Shown: one piece after another, positions 1-6,807 of the stretch | Numbering within the stretch: position 1 is the first letter of the stretch | How the letters are laid out: every line of letters starts with the position of its first letter | Assembly: GCA_016841185.1 (NCBI GenBank) | Contig: JAENZQ010000029.1 | Coordinates: 1 to 47,724 of the forward strand | Source of the DNA: Anaerovorax odorimutans | Lineage (GTDB): Bacteria > Bacillota > Clostridia > Peptostreptococcales > JAAYPU01 | DNA: 47,724 nucleotides | Direction of reading: 5' to 3' | The notes under the pieces: generated by a model | What the model was told of the DNA's origin: nothing | Database searches by the model: none | What the model saw: the letters and a program-made list of their open reading frames with translations, nothing else | Made by a program: the position numbers and the translations under genes

Positions 1-675
1 TCTGCCGCCTCTGTTGCCTCGGTTTCTATTAAAAACAATAAGCAAGATAATAATGGCAATAATCAGTTCAAAAGGGAATCCTCCTTCTGATCCTGTATTT
101 TCTACTTGGTAATTCTGAAGCTGTTTCAGAGCTTCATCCTGATCGATGGTGATACCGTATTCCTGAGCCACTACAGACGCAATGGCCATATAACCTTGCA
201 GAATTCCCATACTGTAGTCCTTTGTTTCCCATGGCGGAAGAACGTATTCATCCAGTATTCTGCCTGAAATTCCGTCTGTTACTGCTCCTTCCAATCCGTA
301 ACCTACCTCTATACGGACTCTGCCGCTTTGGCCTGCCATTACATTTTCTTTGTTTACAAGCAATAAAATACCGTTATTCTCTTCCTGGCTGCCGATTCCC
401 CAGGATCTGAAAAGCGTATTAGCATATTCTTCAATAGAGTATCCTTCCAAACTTCCAACGGTAACCACTACGATCTCAGCTCCGCTTTCTCTTTCCATGG
501 CAGCACTGACTGCACGCATTTCAGTCTCATCTGTTTCATCGATCATTTCTGCATAATCAAATATATAACTGTTTTCTTCAGGAGGCTGTGGTACGGGTGT
601 ATCCGCCCATGATTGCATTGAAAAAAACATAATTGTAATAATACCCGTTAATATATATTTCAGCTTGTTCATCAT
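1..675 (-). CDS. TPM-domain (YgcG-like) membrane protein, 3' end cut by window
   Basis: The frame is open from the ATG at 675 to the window edge (225 codons, no stop). Two ATGs stand in tandem (675 and 672). AGGAAGG lies 2 nt before the first and 5 nt before the second, so 672 may be the true start. The protein has an N-terminal signal or membrane segment, then a TPM domain with FDYAEMID near the start and VEVGYGLEG-type residues (here RVRIEVGYGLEGAVTD). A second hydrophobic helix (ELIIAIIILLIVF) is followed by a basic, Gly/Arg-rich tail at the window end. This is the layout of the YgcG/'TPM' family, predicted to be an extracytoplasmic domain anchored at both ends. Only 13 nt separate it from the upstream lemA. 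LemA-TPM pairs are common and point to a shared, poorly understood envelope role. The family call is firm; the biochemical role is unknown. Confidence 0.85.
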   Translation of the reverse strand, partial: MMNKLKYILTGIITIMFFSMQSWADTPVPQPPEENSYIFDYAEMIDETDETEMRAVSAAMERESGAEIVVVTVGSLEGYSIEEYANTLFRSWGIGSQEENNGILLLVNKENVMAGQSGRVRIEVGYGLEGAVTDGISGRILDEYVLPPWETKDYSMGILQGYMAIASVVAQEYGITIDQDEALKQLQNYQVENTGSEGGFPFELIIAIIILLIVFNRNRGNRGGR

Positions 676-688
676 AACCTTCCTATTC

Positions 689-1261
689 TTATTCATCTGT
701 AAAATCTACTTCAGGAACTTCTTCTGCTCCCGGAGCTGCCTCAAAATATTCTTTCTGGTTGAACCCTAACATATTTGCAAAAATTACTGTTGGAAACCTT
801 CGTATTGTACTGTTATAACTCAGGACCGCATCATTGTAGTCTTTTCTTGCAACGGCAATTCTGTTTTCTGTCCCTTCCAGATTATCTGACAACTGCCGAA
901 AATTTGCATCTGCTTTCAAATTGGGATAGTTTTCAACCACCACTAATAGTCTCGACAGGGCACCGGTCAATTCATTTTCAGCAGCCATTCTTTCTCCTGC
1001 ATTTCCACTCCCTCCGAGCTTTGCTCTTGCTTCTGTTACAGCATTGATGGCTTCCTGTTCATGAGCAGCATAACCTCGTACGGTTTCCACAAGATTGGGA
1101 ATTAAATCGGCCCTTCTCTGTAATTGGTTCTCCACTTGACTCCAACTGTTCGTAACTTGCTCCTCCATTGTAACCAGTTTATTGTAGCTTCCCATTGCGC
1201 TGGCAATAACAGCAACAATGATCACCGCAACCACAATAACTGCGATTAATCCTTTTTTCAT
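689..1261 (-). CDS. lemA: LemA family protein
   Basis: This 190-residue protein matches the usual LemA length. It has one N-terminal membrane helix (residues about 4-23, rich in Val/Ile/Ala) and then the helical LemA domain. The motifs [22 protein letters not shown], split here as [15 protein letters not shown] and [17 protein letters not shown], are the family signature. A later segment, [21 protein letters not shown], and the [12 protein letters not shown] block are also typical. The start ATG has GGAGGG 5 nt upstream. It is the first gene of a two-gene minus-strand unit with the TPM protein. The C-terminal tail is acidic. Function is not established for the family; a role in the envelope with the TPM partner is inferred from gene pairing. 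Confidence 0.93.
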   Translation of the reverse strand: MKKGLIAVIVVAVIIVAVIASAMGSYNKLVTMEEQVTNSWSQVENQLQRRADLIPNLVETVRGYAAHEQEAINAVTEARAKLGGSGNAGERMAAENELTGALSRLLVVVENYPNLKADANFRQLSDNLEGTENRIAVARKDYNDAVLSYNSTIRRFPTVIFANMLGFNQKEYFEAAPGAEEVPEVDFTDE

Positions 1262-1527
1262 TTTTTCCCTCCAAATTATTCGTTACTTATATATATTATA
1301 TTAAAACTCTGATTATCTATTATACATAACTCAGTTTGTGAATTAAAGGTTTTTTAAACGTTTTCTTCTAAAAACCTTGCATTTAAAAAAACAAAAAAAA
1401 TTTTATACCCGTATAAACCACAATATTTATAATTATTCTGTAAGCCCTATTTATTTTTTTCAGTTGAAATGGGAACTAATAGATGTGAATATATGTCAAA
1501 ACATCAAATCAGAAAAGGAGTGATAGA

Positions 1528-2277
1528 ATGAAGAAAAAAGCTATATCCATCGTATTTGTCTTAATGCTTGTATCGGGGATTTTTATCGGGTCTGCTTTTG
1601 ACATACCGAAAACCGTATACGCTGAAGAAAAACCCTATATCAATTCCATCAATGTAAAAGGAACAGCCACCGTTAAAACATCTCCTTCTTTAGCTCATGT
1701 ACATATCGGTGTGATTACTTTTAACAAGGATGCTTCAAAAGCACAGCAGGACAATGCCGCTAAGATGAATAATGTTATTTCCGCATTAAAAAAACTGAAT
1801 ATCGACGGAGATGATATCAAAACTACTTCCTACACCATTTCTCCCAGATATGAATGGGAACAGGATTCAAAAGGAAATAGAAAAAGTGTACTGACCGGGT
1901 ATAATGTAAACAACTCGATTGAAGTTACTACAAAGGATTTAACAAAGGTCAGCAAAATATTGGATGTGTCCGTTGAACAGGGTGTCAATCAAGCAAGTTC
2001 CATTCGTTATGGCATCAGTGATGCGGAAAGAGACGCCTTATACATTCAAGCACTCAAGGCTGCTGCCGAACAGGCAAAAGAAAAAGCTGCCGCATTGGCT
2101 TCAGTCTATAATGTTACCATCGGAAAGCCTCATCAGGTAACTGAAGATTACAATTACTATCCGGTAACCTACTCAAAGGAACGAATTTCATTTGATACGG
2201 CCAGCGAAGTGAGCACGCCCATCTCAGCAGGTGAAATTGTTATTGAAGCAAGTGTCACCGCCAGTTATGGATATTGA
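1528..2277 (+). CDS. SIMPL (DUF541) domain exported protein
   Basis: The 249-residue product has a signal peptide (positive MKKK, hydrophobic core to about residue 24, likely cleavage after TVYA at residue 32). A SIMPL/DUF541 domain fills the rest. Family hallmarks are the opening VKGTATVKTSPSLAHVHIGV, the KTTSYTISPRYEW segment and the GYNVNNSIEV strand. The protein is predicted to be secreted or surface attached. No enzymatic residues are known for this family, and proposed oxidative-stress or signalling roles are indirect. The ATG is preceded by AAAAGGAG 7 nt upstream. It is divergent from lemA, with 266 bp between. It ends in TGA, which shows that TGA is a normal stop in this genome. Confidence 0.9.
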   Translation: MKKKAISIVFVLMLVSGIFIGSAFDIPKTVYAEEKPYINSINVKGTATVKTSPSLAHVHIGVITFNKDASKAQQDNAAKMNNVISALKKLNIDGDDIKTTSYTISPRYEWEQDSKGNRKSVLTGYNVNNSIEVTTKDLTKVSKILDVSVEQGVNQASSIRYGISDAERDALYIQALKAAAEQAKEKAAALASVYNVTIGKPHQVTEDYNYYPVTYSKERISFDTASEVSTPISAGEIVIEASVTASYGY

Positions 2278-2300
2278 CCAAGAAATATGGGACAAATTAA

Positions 2301-2359
2301 AGACAGATAAAAGATAAAAAATAAGAGATAAGAGTTAAGGATGATTTTATTCCAAAATC
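2301..2359 (+). repeat. Composite intergenic element, copy A (GATAAGA tail plus palindrome)
   Basis: From 2301 there is a purine-rich tail of imperfect GATAAAA/GATAAGA 6-7-mers. It leads into GTTAAGGAT and then an inverted repeat, GATTTT (2343-2348) and AAAATC (2354-2359), around ATTCC. The same order (tail, TTAAGGA core, palindrome) recurs at 4302-4362, 18634-18702, 31532-31580 and 41173-41283. Confidence 0.6.
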
Positions 2360-2371
2360 TGCATATAAATA

Positions 2372-2400
2372 CGAGATTGCTTCGCTGTGCTCGCAATGAC
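2372..2400 (+). repeat. Dispersed palindromic repeat (GAGATTGC...GCAATGAC family), short form
   Basis: CGAGATTGC, a short loop, then CTCGCAATGAC. A related copy lies at 37633-37670 with the same ends (CGAGATTGC ... TCGCAATGAC) and a longer centre. Sequences of this type are widely scattered in bacterial intergenic DNA. Confidence 0.65.
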
Positions 2401-2408
2401 ATAAAAGA

Positions 2409-2431
2409 TAATAAGATTTAAGATTTAAGAT
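2409..2431 (+). repeat. Heptamer array (TAAGATT)
   Basis: Three tandem near-identical heptamers (TAAGATT, TAAGATT, TAAGATA) precede the terminator. Similar short arrays lie at 30898-30926 and 36446-36478. Confidence 0.5.
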
Positions 2432-2465
2432 AAAAAGTTCCTGTCATTTCTGACAGGAACTTTTT
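2432..2465. terminator. Bidirectional Rho-independent terminator
   Basis: A perfect 15-bp stem (AAAAAGTTCCTGTCA / TGACAGGAACTTTTT) closes a 4-nt loop, giving A-tract and T-tract on both strands. It serves the convergent SIMPL gene (+) and the aminotransferase gene (-). Confidence 0.9.
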
Positions 2466-2481
2466 ATAAGTGTAGACCAAA

Positions 2482-3843
2482 TTATAAATTGAATTCTTTT
2501 TCTGTATCCGTTAAAGCTTCATCCAGTTTCTGAATTACAATATCAATGGTTTCATCTGTCATTATTGCAGGGGGCTCAATTCTGATGGTCTTTGCGTTCA
2601 CAAGAGTTCCTGCAGTCATGACATGACGCTTGAACAATCCTTTTGTTACGGAATATCCCATTTCTGCTGCCGGGAATTCAAGAGCAATCAACAGCCCTGC
2701 ACCTCTGAAATCAGAAAGAAGTTTCGGATGTTTATCCTGTAATTTTTTCAGTTCTTTCATGAAATGATCGCCTTTTCTTTTAGCCTGACCCGGGATATCA
2801 TTTTCAAGCATATATCCGATTGTTGCAATAGCAGCTGAGCATGCCAACGGATTTCCACCGAATGTAGGAGATCCAAGAATCCATGGGTTTTCAATAAGAT
2901 GCTCTCCCCACATATTGGGTCTTGCAATAATACCTGTGATTGGCATAATACCACCACCAAATGCTTTTCCATAAGTCATGATATCCGGTACTGCGCCTTC
3001 TTCAACTTCACATCTCCACATGGTTCCGCATCGACCCATACCGGTTTGTATTTCATCAAAAATAAGGGCAACACCCGTCTCATCACAAATTTCTCTTAAT
3101 CTCTTGAGATATCCCTTTGGAGGAATCTGAACACCGGCTTCACCCTGGATCGGTTCTACAATAACAGCCGCAACCTTTTCTCCTACTGTCTGTAAATTCT
3201 TTATAGCCGTTTCAACTGCATCTGCATCGCCGTATTTTACATGTTGAACTTGTTGAATCATTGGTGTATACGGCTCTCTGTAAGCACCTTTCCCACCCAT
3301 TGAAATAGCACCCATGGATTTTCCGTGGAAAGCACCAACCGTGGAAATATACCATCTTCCGCCTGTTGCAAGCCGGGCAAGTTTAAGTGCCATTTCAACA
3401 GCTTCTGCTCCGCCATTTGTGAAGAATGCATATTGAAGGTCTCCCGGTGTGATCATTGCCAATAATTTAGCAAGATATCCTCTTAAAGGATCTACCAGTT
3501 CCTGGCTGTGTAATGCATATCTGTCTAATTGCGCTTTTACATATTTGAGGATTTCCGGATTCCTGTGTCCGCAGGTATAGATTCCAAATCCGCCAAGGCA
3601 ATCAATAAATTCTGTTCCATAAAGATCAACAAAATGCTCTTCTGAATCAGTCCATTCTACAAAAGCGGCATCTGTTGAAACAGATTTTCTATACTCCAAC
3701 CAACCAGGATTTACATTCTTGTTAAAGTTCTCTATGGAATCTTTAACAATTTGATCTTTTTCGTCTTTGGAAAGTTGTTCTTTAAGGATATAATCCATTA
3801 CTCTTTTAGCTTCTTTCAAAGCTGCATCTTTGTTTGCAGTCAA
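2482..3843 (-). CDS. patA: Putrescine-type class III aminotransferase (PatA/YgjG-like)
   Basis: This 453-residue PLP enzyme of fold type I, class III, would transfer the amino group of putrescine (or cadaverine) to 2-oxoglutarate, giving 4-aminobutanal. The N-terminal third resembles E. coli PatA closely: NVNPGWLEYRKSV, then EFIDCLGGFGIYTCGHRNP and LHSQELVDPLR. Later come SGAFHGKS-like VGAFHGKSMGAIS, IVEPIQGEAGV, IFDEIQTGMGRCG and the PLP lysine K293 in TYGKAFGGG. The C-terminus NAKTIRIEPP also matches. The start is TTG with AGGAGG 8 nt upstream; no in-frame ATG fits better. A near-consensus sigma-54 promoter lies upstream. It heads the amine island next to an AOR that could oxidise its aldehyde product. 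Ornithine or another diamine as substrate is not excluded. Confidence 0.87.
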   Translation of the reverse strand: MTANKDAALKEAKRVMDYILKEQLSKDEKDQIVKDSIENFNKNVNPGWLEYRKSVSTDAAFVEWTDSEEHFVDLYGTEFIDCLGGFGIYTCGHRNPEILKYVKAQLDRYALHSQELVDPLRGYLAKLLAMITPGDLQYAFFTNGGAEAVEMALKLARLATGGRWYISTVGAFHGKSMGAISMGGKGAYREPYTPMIQQVQHVKYGDADAVETAIKNLQTVGEKVAAVIVEPIQGEAGVQIPPKGYLKRLREICDETGVALIFDEIQTGMGRCGTMWRCEVEEGAVPDIMTYGKAFGGGIMPITGIIARPNMWGEHLIENPWILGSPTFGGNPLACSAAIATIGYMLENDIPGQAKRKGDHFMKELKKLQDKHPKLLSDFRGAGLLIALEFPAAEMGYSVTKGLFKRHVMTAGTLVNAKTIRIEPPAIMTDETIDIVIQKLDEALTDTEKEFNL

Positions 3844-3889
3844 AATTCTCTCCTCCTTTTTTTGAAATTAACACTGCTGTCACTCTATT

Positions 3890-3908
3890 ATTCAATAATC
3901 ATGCCAAT
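3890..3908 (-). promoter_or_regulatory. Imperfect sigma-54 promoter upstream of patA
   Basis: On the minus strand TTGGCATGATTATTGAAT has GG and then, after 10 nt, GA where GC is expected. All other -24/-12 positions fit TGGCAC-N5-TTGCW. A start near 3880 would give a leader of about 37 nt with the AGGAGG site inside it. The mismatch falls in the normally conserved -12 GC, so this is tentative. Confidence 0.4.
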
Positions 3909-4064
3909 TTTGGTTTCTTCTGCATAATTTAAAAACCAGCACTCTGCCAATGTTGAAATATTCACAAAATACTATATAATTTGTTTCTTAAAAGAAATGA
4001 TAATACGGCTCCGTAATGATACTATAAAGTATGAATGTTGATACAAATTCTTAAAAATAAGATA

Positions 4065-4262
4065 TCACCCTCCTCCAATAATATTGAGAATTTTTACATT
4101 CTCATTTTCTGAAAGCTTGTATGTATCATACTCTTTAAGAAGAAGCTGTTTTTCATTGATCCAAACAGCACTCTTTTTTCTTAAATTCAGGTATTTTAAC
4201 AATTCCGAAATCGTAATATCTTCAGGTACTTCTATCTTTTTGTTATTTATCGTTACTTCCAA
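4065..4262 (-). CDS. Small ThiS/MoaD-like sulfur-carrier protein
   Basis: A 65-residue ubiquitin-fold protein. It starts MEVTINNKKIEVPED, has a central SELLKYLNLRKKSAVWINEKQLL segment and ends in IIGGG, the diglycine tail that is adenylated and thiocarboxylated in ThiS/MoaD proteins. The start is TTG with GGCGGTG upstream. It lies 128 nt downstream of AOR2 on the same strand, so it is probably co-transcribed and may supply sulfur for the pterin dithiolene of that enzyme. The Asn-Lys-Lys opening is closer to ThiS than to canonical MoaD, so thiamine thiazole synthesis is the alternative. No thiamine gene is nearby, which favours the cofactor role. Confidence 0.75.
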   Translation of the reverse strand: MEVTINNKKIEVPEDITISELLKYLNLRKKSAVWINEKQLLLKEYDTYKLSENENVKILNIIGGG

Positions 4263-4301
4263 AGCATCACCGCCCTATGATTTAGATCTAAGAACAAGGA
4301 A

Positions 4302-4362
4302 GATTTTGTACAACAAAACCCTCCTTAATTATTGCCTTTTATATTTTCCCTCTTATCTGTCC
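4302..4362 (-). repeat. Composite intergenic element, copy B
   Basis: Read on the minus strand: GGACAGATAAGAGGG tail, AATTAAGGAGGG core, then a small palindrome (TTTTGT / ACAAAA at 4304-4309 and 4313-4318). It sits inside the AOR2-MoaD operon. A GC-rich palindrome, GCCGGCTGGCCGG, adjoins it at about 4360-4373. Confidence 0.55.
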
Positions 4363-4390
4363 GGCCAGCCGGCTCTTTTATATCTATTTA

Positions 4391-6283
4391 CTATGACAGG
4401 GCCCATTCTAAACCAAGACGTTTTAATGTTTCTTCAGTAGGATTGCCTGTCTTCTTGTCCCAGCCGGCCATTTCATAATAGGCTTCAAGGGCTATCTCAA
4501 AGTCTTCTTTCTTTATTCTGGTCCCTGCATTGGGTCCGTCGGGTATCGATATAAACATTCTGTCAGGAATGACATCTTCTTTTCGTGTAAAACCTTCTCT
4601 TTTATTAAAATATCTCATCATATTGATTCTTCTTTCACCGATTTCCTGTAATTCTTTAATGCTGGCATCCCATCCAATGGCATATTTACAAAACGCTATC
4701 AGTTCCTCAGGGCCATACAACTGCCATGCAGGCCCCCAGGCAAATTGGCACAAGCAAAGGGTATCCATCATGGAATAGAACTTCTGAGTCTCTAATGCAA
4801 ATTTAGCTTTGTTACTGTCCAAAACACCATAAGCATCGCAGCTTTCAAAATCTGCAAGCATATTTGACCATATCCAATCATTGGAATCTTTTGGTGCCAT
4901 CAAAGCCGGATCATGTTCGGAAGATTGATGATCTGCTCCAAAAGGATTTACCGCATAGTTTACAGATAAATTAGGTTTCATTTGAGGCATATGCGCCGGT
5001 ATCTCCTGTTTTTTACAGGCCATGACAAATTCTTCGGAACCTTTGCCTATTTTCTCAGCAGCTCTTGCACTTCCTTCTGCCAAAAGTGCACCAATACCTT
5101 TTTTCCGATATGCGATTTTGGGTATGAGTTTTTCAAAGACACTTCCATCCCCGAAATTTATTTCAATACCGTCGGTATCTTCTTTGGTCAGTATACCTTT
5201 TTCGAAACATTCCATGGCAAAAGCAATGGTAGCACCACAGGAAATGGTATCAATACCGTACATATTGCATAATTGATTGGCATAACAAATATCTGTTAAA
5301 TTGGTATTATCACAATACGAACCGAAAGTACATATGGTTTCGTACTCCGGCCCTCCATATGCCGGATCTACTTTCCCTTCTATTTCCACGACACCTTTAC
5401 ATCTAATGGCACACGCAAAGCAGGTATCTCTTTCTTTTAAAATCGTCTTTGTTATAGTCTCTCCTTTTATCTGATCGCCTTTCTCAAGATACCCTCTTGT
5501 CCAATTGCGGCTGGGAAGGAAACCTTCTTCCAAATGAAAATCTGCCACACCCGCAGTACCGTTTAAAGCCGTATCCACTATGACTTCATTTGCCTTTATT
5601 CTTTCCTTTATATCTTTTGTTAGAGTCTTAAAGCCTTCCATGTCTATTGGTTTTTGTGGTTTCTGTTTTTTCACCACCAAAGCTTTCAAGTTTTTGGAGC
5701 CCATAACCGCACCGACACCATTTCTGCCATTCGCACGGCTTCTCTGGTGCATGATATTGGCATATCGTACAAGATTTTCTCCTCCGGGACCAATTAAAGA
5801 CATTTCCACATTTTTTTCCTGGAGCTCTTCTTTAATGATTTCTTCCGATTCTCCGGTAATTTTTCCCCATATATTTTTTGCATCTTTGAATTCTACTTTT
5901 TCACCGTCGATGTAAACATAAATCGGTTTCTCGGCTTTTCCTCTGAACATAATGGAATCATATCCGTTCCCCTTGACATGAACCGGGATAAACCCGCCTA
6001 CCTGAGAATCGCCAGCTGTTCCGGTTAATGGGCTTTTAGTGGTAACCGTCATTCTGCTTTGCCCGCTTATAGGCATACCCGTAAGAGGTGAAACAGAAAA
6101 AATCAATAGATTATCGGGGGAAAGCGGATCCACACCCGGCTTTAGGTTTTTTAAAAGTAAATACATACCTAATGCCGACCCTCCCGGATACTTTCTGTAT
6201 ATTTCTCCTGCTAATTCTTTTACGTCATATGTTTTATCCGCTAAATTTATTTCTAAAATTCTTGCACTTGGAAAATTCATCAT
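4391..6283 (-). CDS. Aldehyde:ferredoxin oxidoreductase (tungsten family), AOR2
   Basis: A 630-residue protein of the AOR family oxidises aldehydes to acids at a bis-pterin tungsten (or molybdenum) centre and passes electrons through a [4Fe-4S] cluster to ferredoxin. It starts ILEINLADKTYDVKELAGE, followed by SALGMYLLLKNLKPGVDPLSPDN, LTGTAGDSQVGG and the pterin motif MGSKNLKALVV. Cluster cysteines C288-x2-C291-x3-C295 lie in DTCFACAIRC and a late Cys in DTLCLCQFAWGP. PAYGGPEYET is the family acid motif. The chosen start at 6283 (MMNFPSAR) has AAAGGAG 10 nt upstream; a longer frame from 6328 runs through a terminator stem and is not believed. Between it and patA lies only a sulfur-carrier gene, so a role on 4-aminobutanal or a similar amino-aldehyde is inferred. 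Substrate is not provable from sequence. Confidence 0.92.
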   Translation of the reverse strand: MMNFPSARILEINLADKTYDVKELAGEIYRKYPGGSALGMYLLLKNLKPGVDPLSPDNLLIFSVSPLTGMPISGQSRMTVTTKSPLTGTAGDSQVGGFIPVHVKGNGYDSIMFRGKAEKPIYVYIDGEKVEFKDAKNIWGKITGESEEIIKEELQEKNVEMSLIGPGGENLVRYANIMHQRSRANGRNGVGAVMGSKNLKALVVKKQKPQKPIDMEGFKTLTKDIKERIKANEVIVDTALNGTAGVADFHLEEGFLPSRNWTRGYLEKGDQIKGETITKTILKERDTCFACAIRCKGVVEIEGKVDPAYGGPEYETICTFGSYCDNTNLTDICYANQLCNMYGIDTISCGATIAFAMECFEKGILTKEDTDGIEINFGDGSVFEKLIPKIAYRKKGIGALLAEGSARAAEKIGKGSEEFVMACKKQEIPAHMPQMKPNLSVNYAVNPFGADHQSSEHDPALMAPKDSNDWIWSNMLADFESCDAYGVLDSNKAKFALETQKFYSMMDTLCLCQFAWGPAWQLYGPEELIAFCKYAIGWDASIKELQEIGERRINMMRYFNKREGFTRKEDVIPDRMFISIPDGPNAGTRIKKEDFEIALEAYYEMAGWDKKTGNPTEETLKRLGLEWALS

Positions 6284-6312
6284 ATTTGTTTTTCTCCTTT
6301 CTAAGATGGAAT

Positions 6313-6350
6313 AAAAAAGCCCTTGCAAATTAATATTGCAAAAGGCTTTT
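6313..6350 (-). terminator. Rho-independent terminator (possible attenuator) before AOR2
   Basis: On the minus strand a 13-bp interrupted stem (AAAAGCC + TTGCAA / TTGCAA + GGCTTTT) with a 7-nt loop is followed by six T. It may end the upstream ferredoxin-AOR1-MoaD transcript. It also lies only about 12 nt before the AOR2 ribosome site, so it could be a leader attenuator. Confidence 0.8.
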
Positions 6351-6558
6351 AATGCTGAATATCGTCACACATCAAAAGAAAAGGCAAGCCACAATAAAAA
6401 CCCAATGTCAAAAAATTTGCATCTGATACTTATTCTTGAACATCTATATCGTTTTTATTTATGTTTTTATCATAGCCTTTCTTTATTATTTTAGTTCAAT
6501 ATATCAGCCATTTAAATAACTAAAGATATTTATTTTATACTGTGTATTCAACAAAATT

Positions 6559-6795
6559 TTAGCCACCTGATAATCTTGGGTATACTTTTAATTCATCCCC
6601 ATCTTTTAACTGATCATCTATCATAACACGCATGCCATTGACTGCAACAAAACCAAAACTTTTATGTTCGATTGAAATTCCTAATCTTTCAACAACCTGT
6701 CTGGCAGATAGTCCGTCTTCTACTTCAATAACTCTCTCTTTCTCGCCATTAAAGTACTTGACCAGAAATCCCCTTAAAAGCACCTTTATTTTCAT
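6559..6795 (-). CDS. MoaD/ThiS-like ubiquitin-fold sulfur carrier
   Basis: This 78-residue protein begins MKIKVLLRGFLVKYFNGEKER, has the central GLSARQVVERLGI and GFVAVNGMRV segments, then DQLKDGDELKVYPRLSGG ending in the functional Gly-Gly. This is the MoaD/ThiS fold and length. The gene starts 12 nt after the AOR1 stop, with a GGGAGCAGG ribosome site. It is the last gene of ferredoxin-AOR1-MoaD. MoaD-like genes next to AORs are a known association and fit sulfur donation to the tungstopterin. A full moaA/moaE set is not in the window. Confidence 0.85.
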   Translation of the reverse strand: MKIKVLLRGFLVKYFNGEKERVIEVEDGLSARQVVERLGISIEHKSFGFVAVNGMRVMIDDQLKDGDELKVYPRLSGG

Positions 6796-6807
6796 AACCT
6801 GCTCCCT

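Noticed and set aside
6284-6328. Upstream start for AOR2 at 6328
   Set aside because: The extra codons overlap the terminator stem and T-run; the ATG at 6283 has AAAGGAG at usable spacing.
6384-6403. Sigma-54 promoter for AOR2
   Set aside because: GG and GC are 11 nt apart instead of 10 and the -12 element is poor; sigma-54 contact does not tolerate that spacing.
6284-6558. Moco/Tuco riboswitch upstream of AOR2
   Set aside because: Only a terminator hairpin is visible; I could not recognise the conserved core of that riboswitch class.
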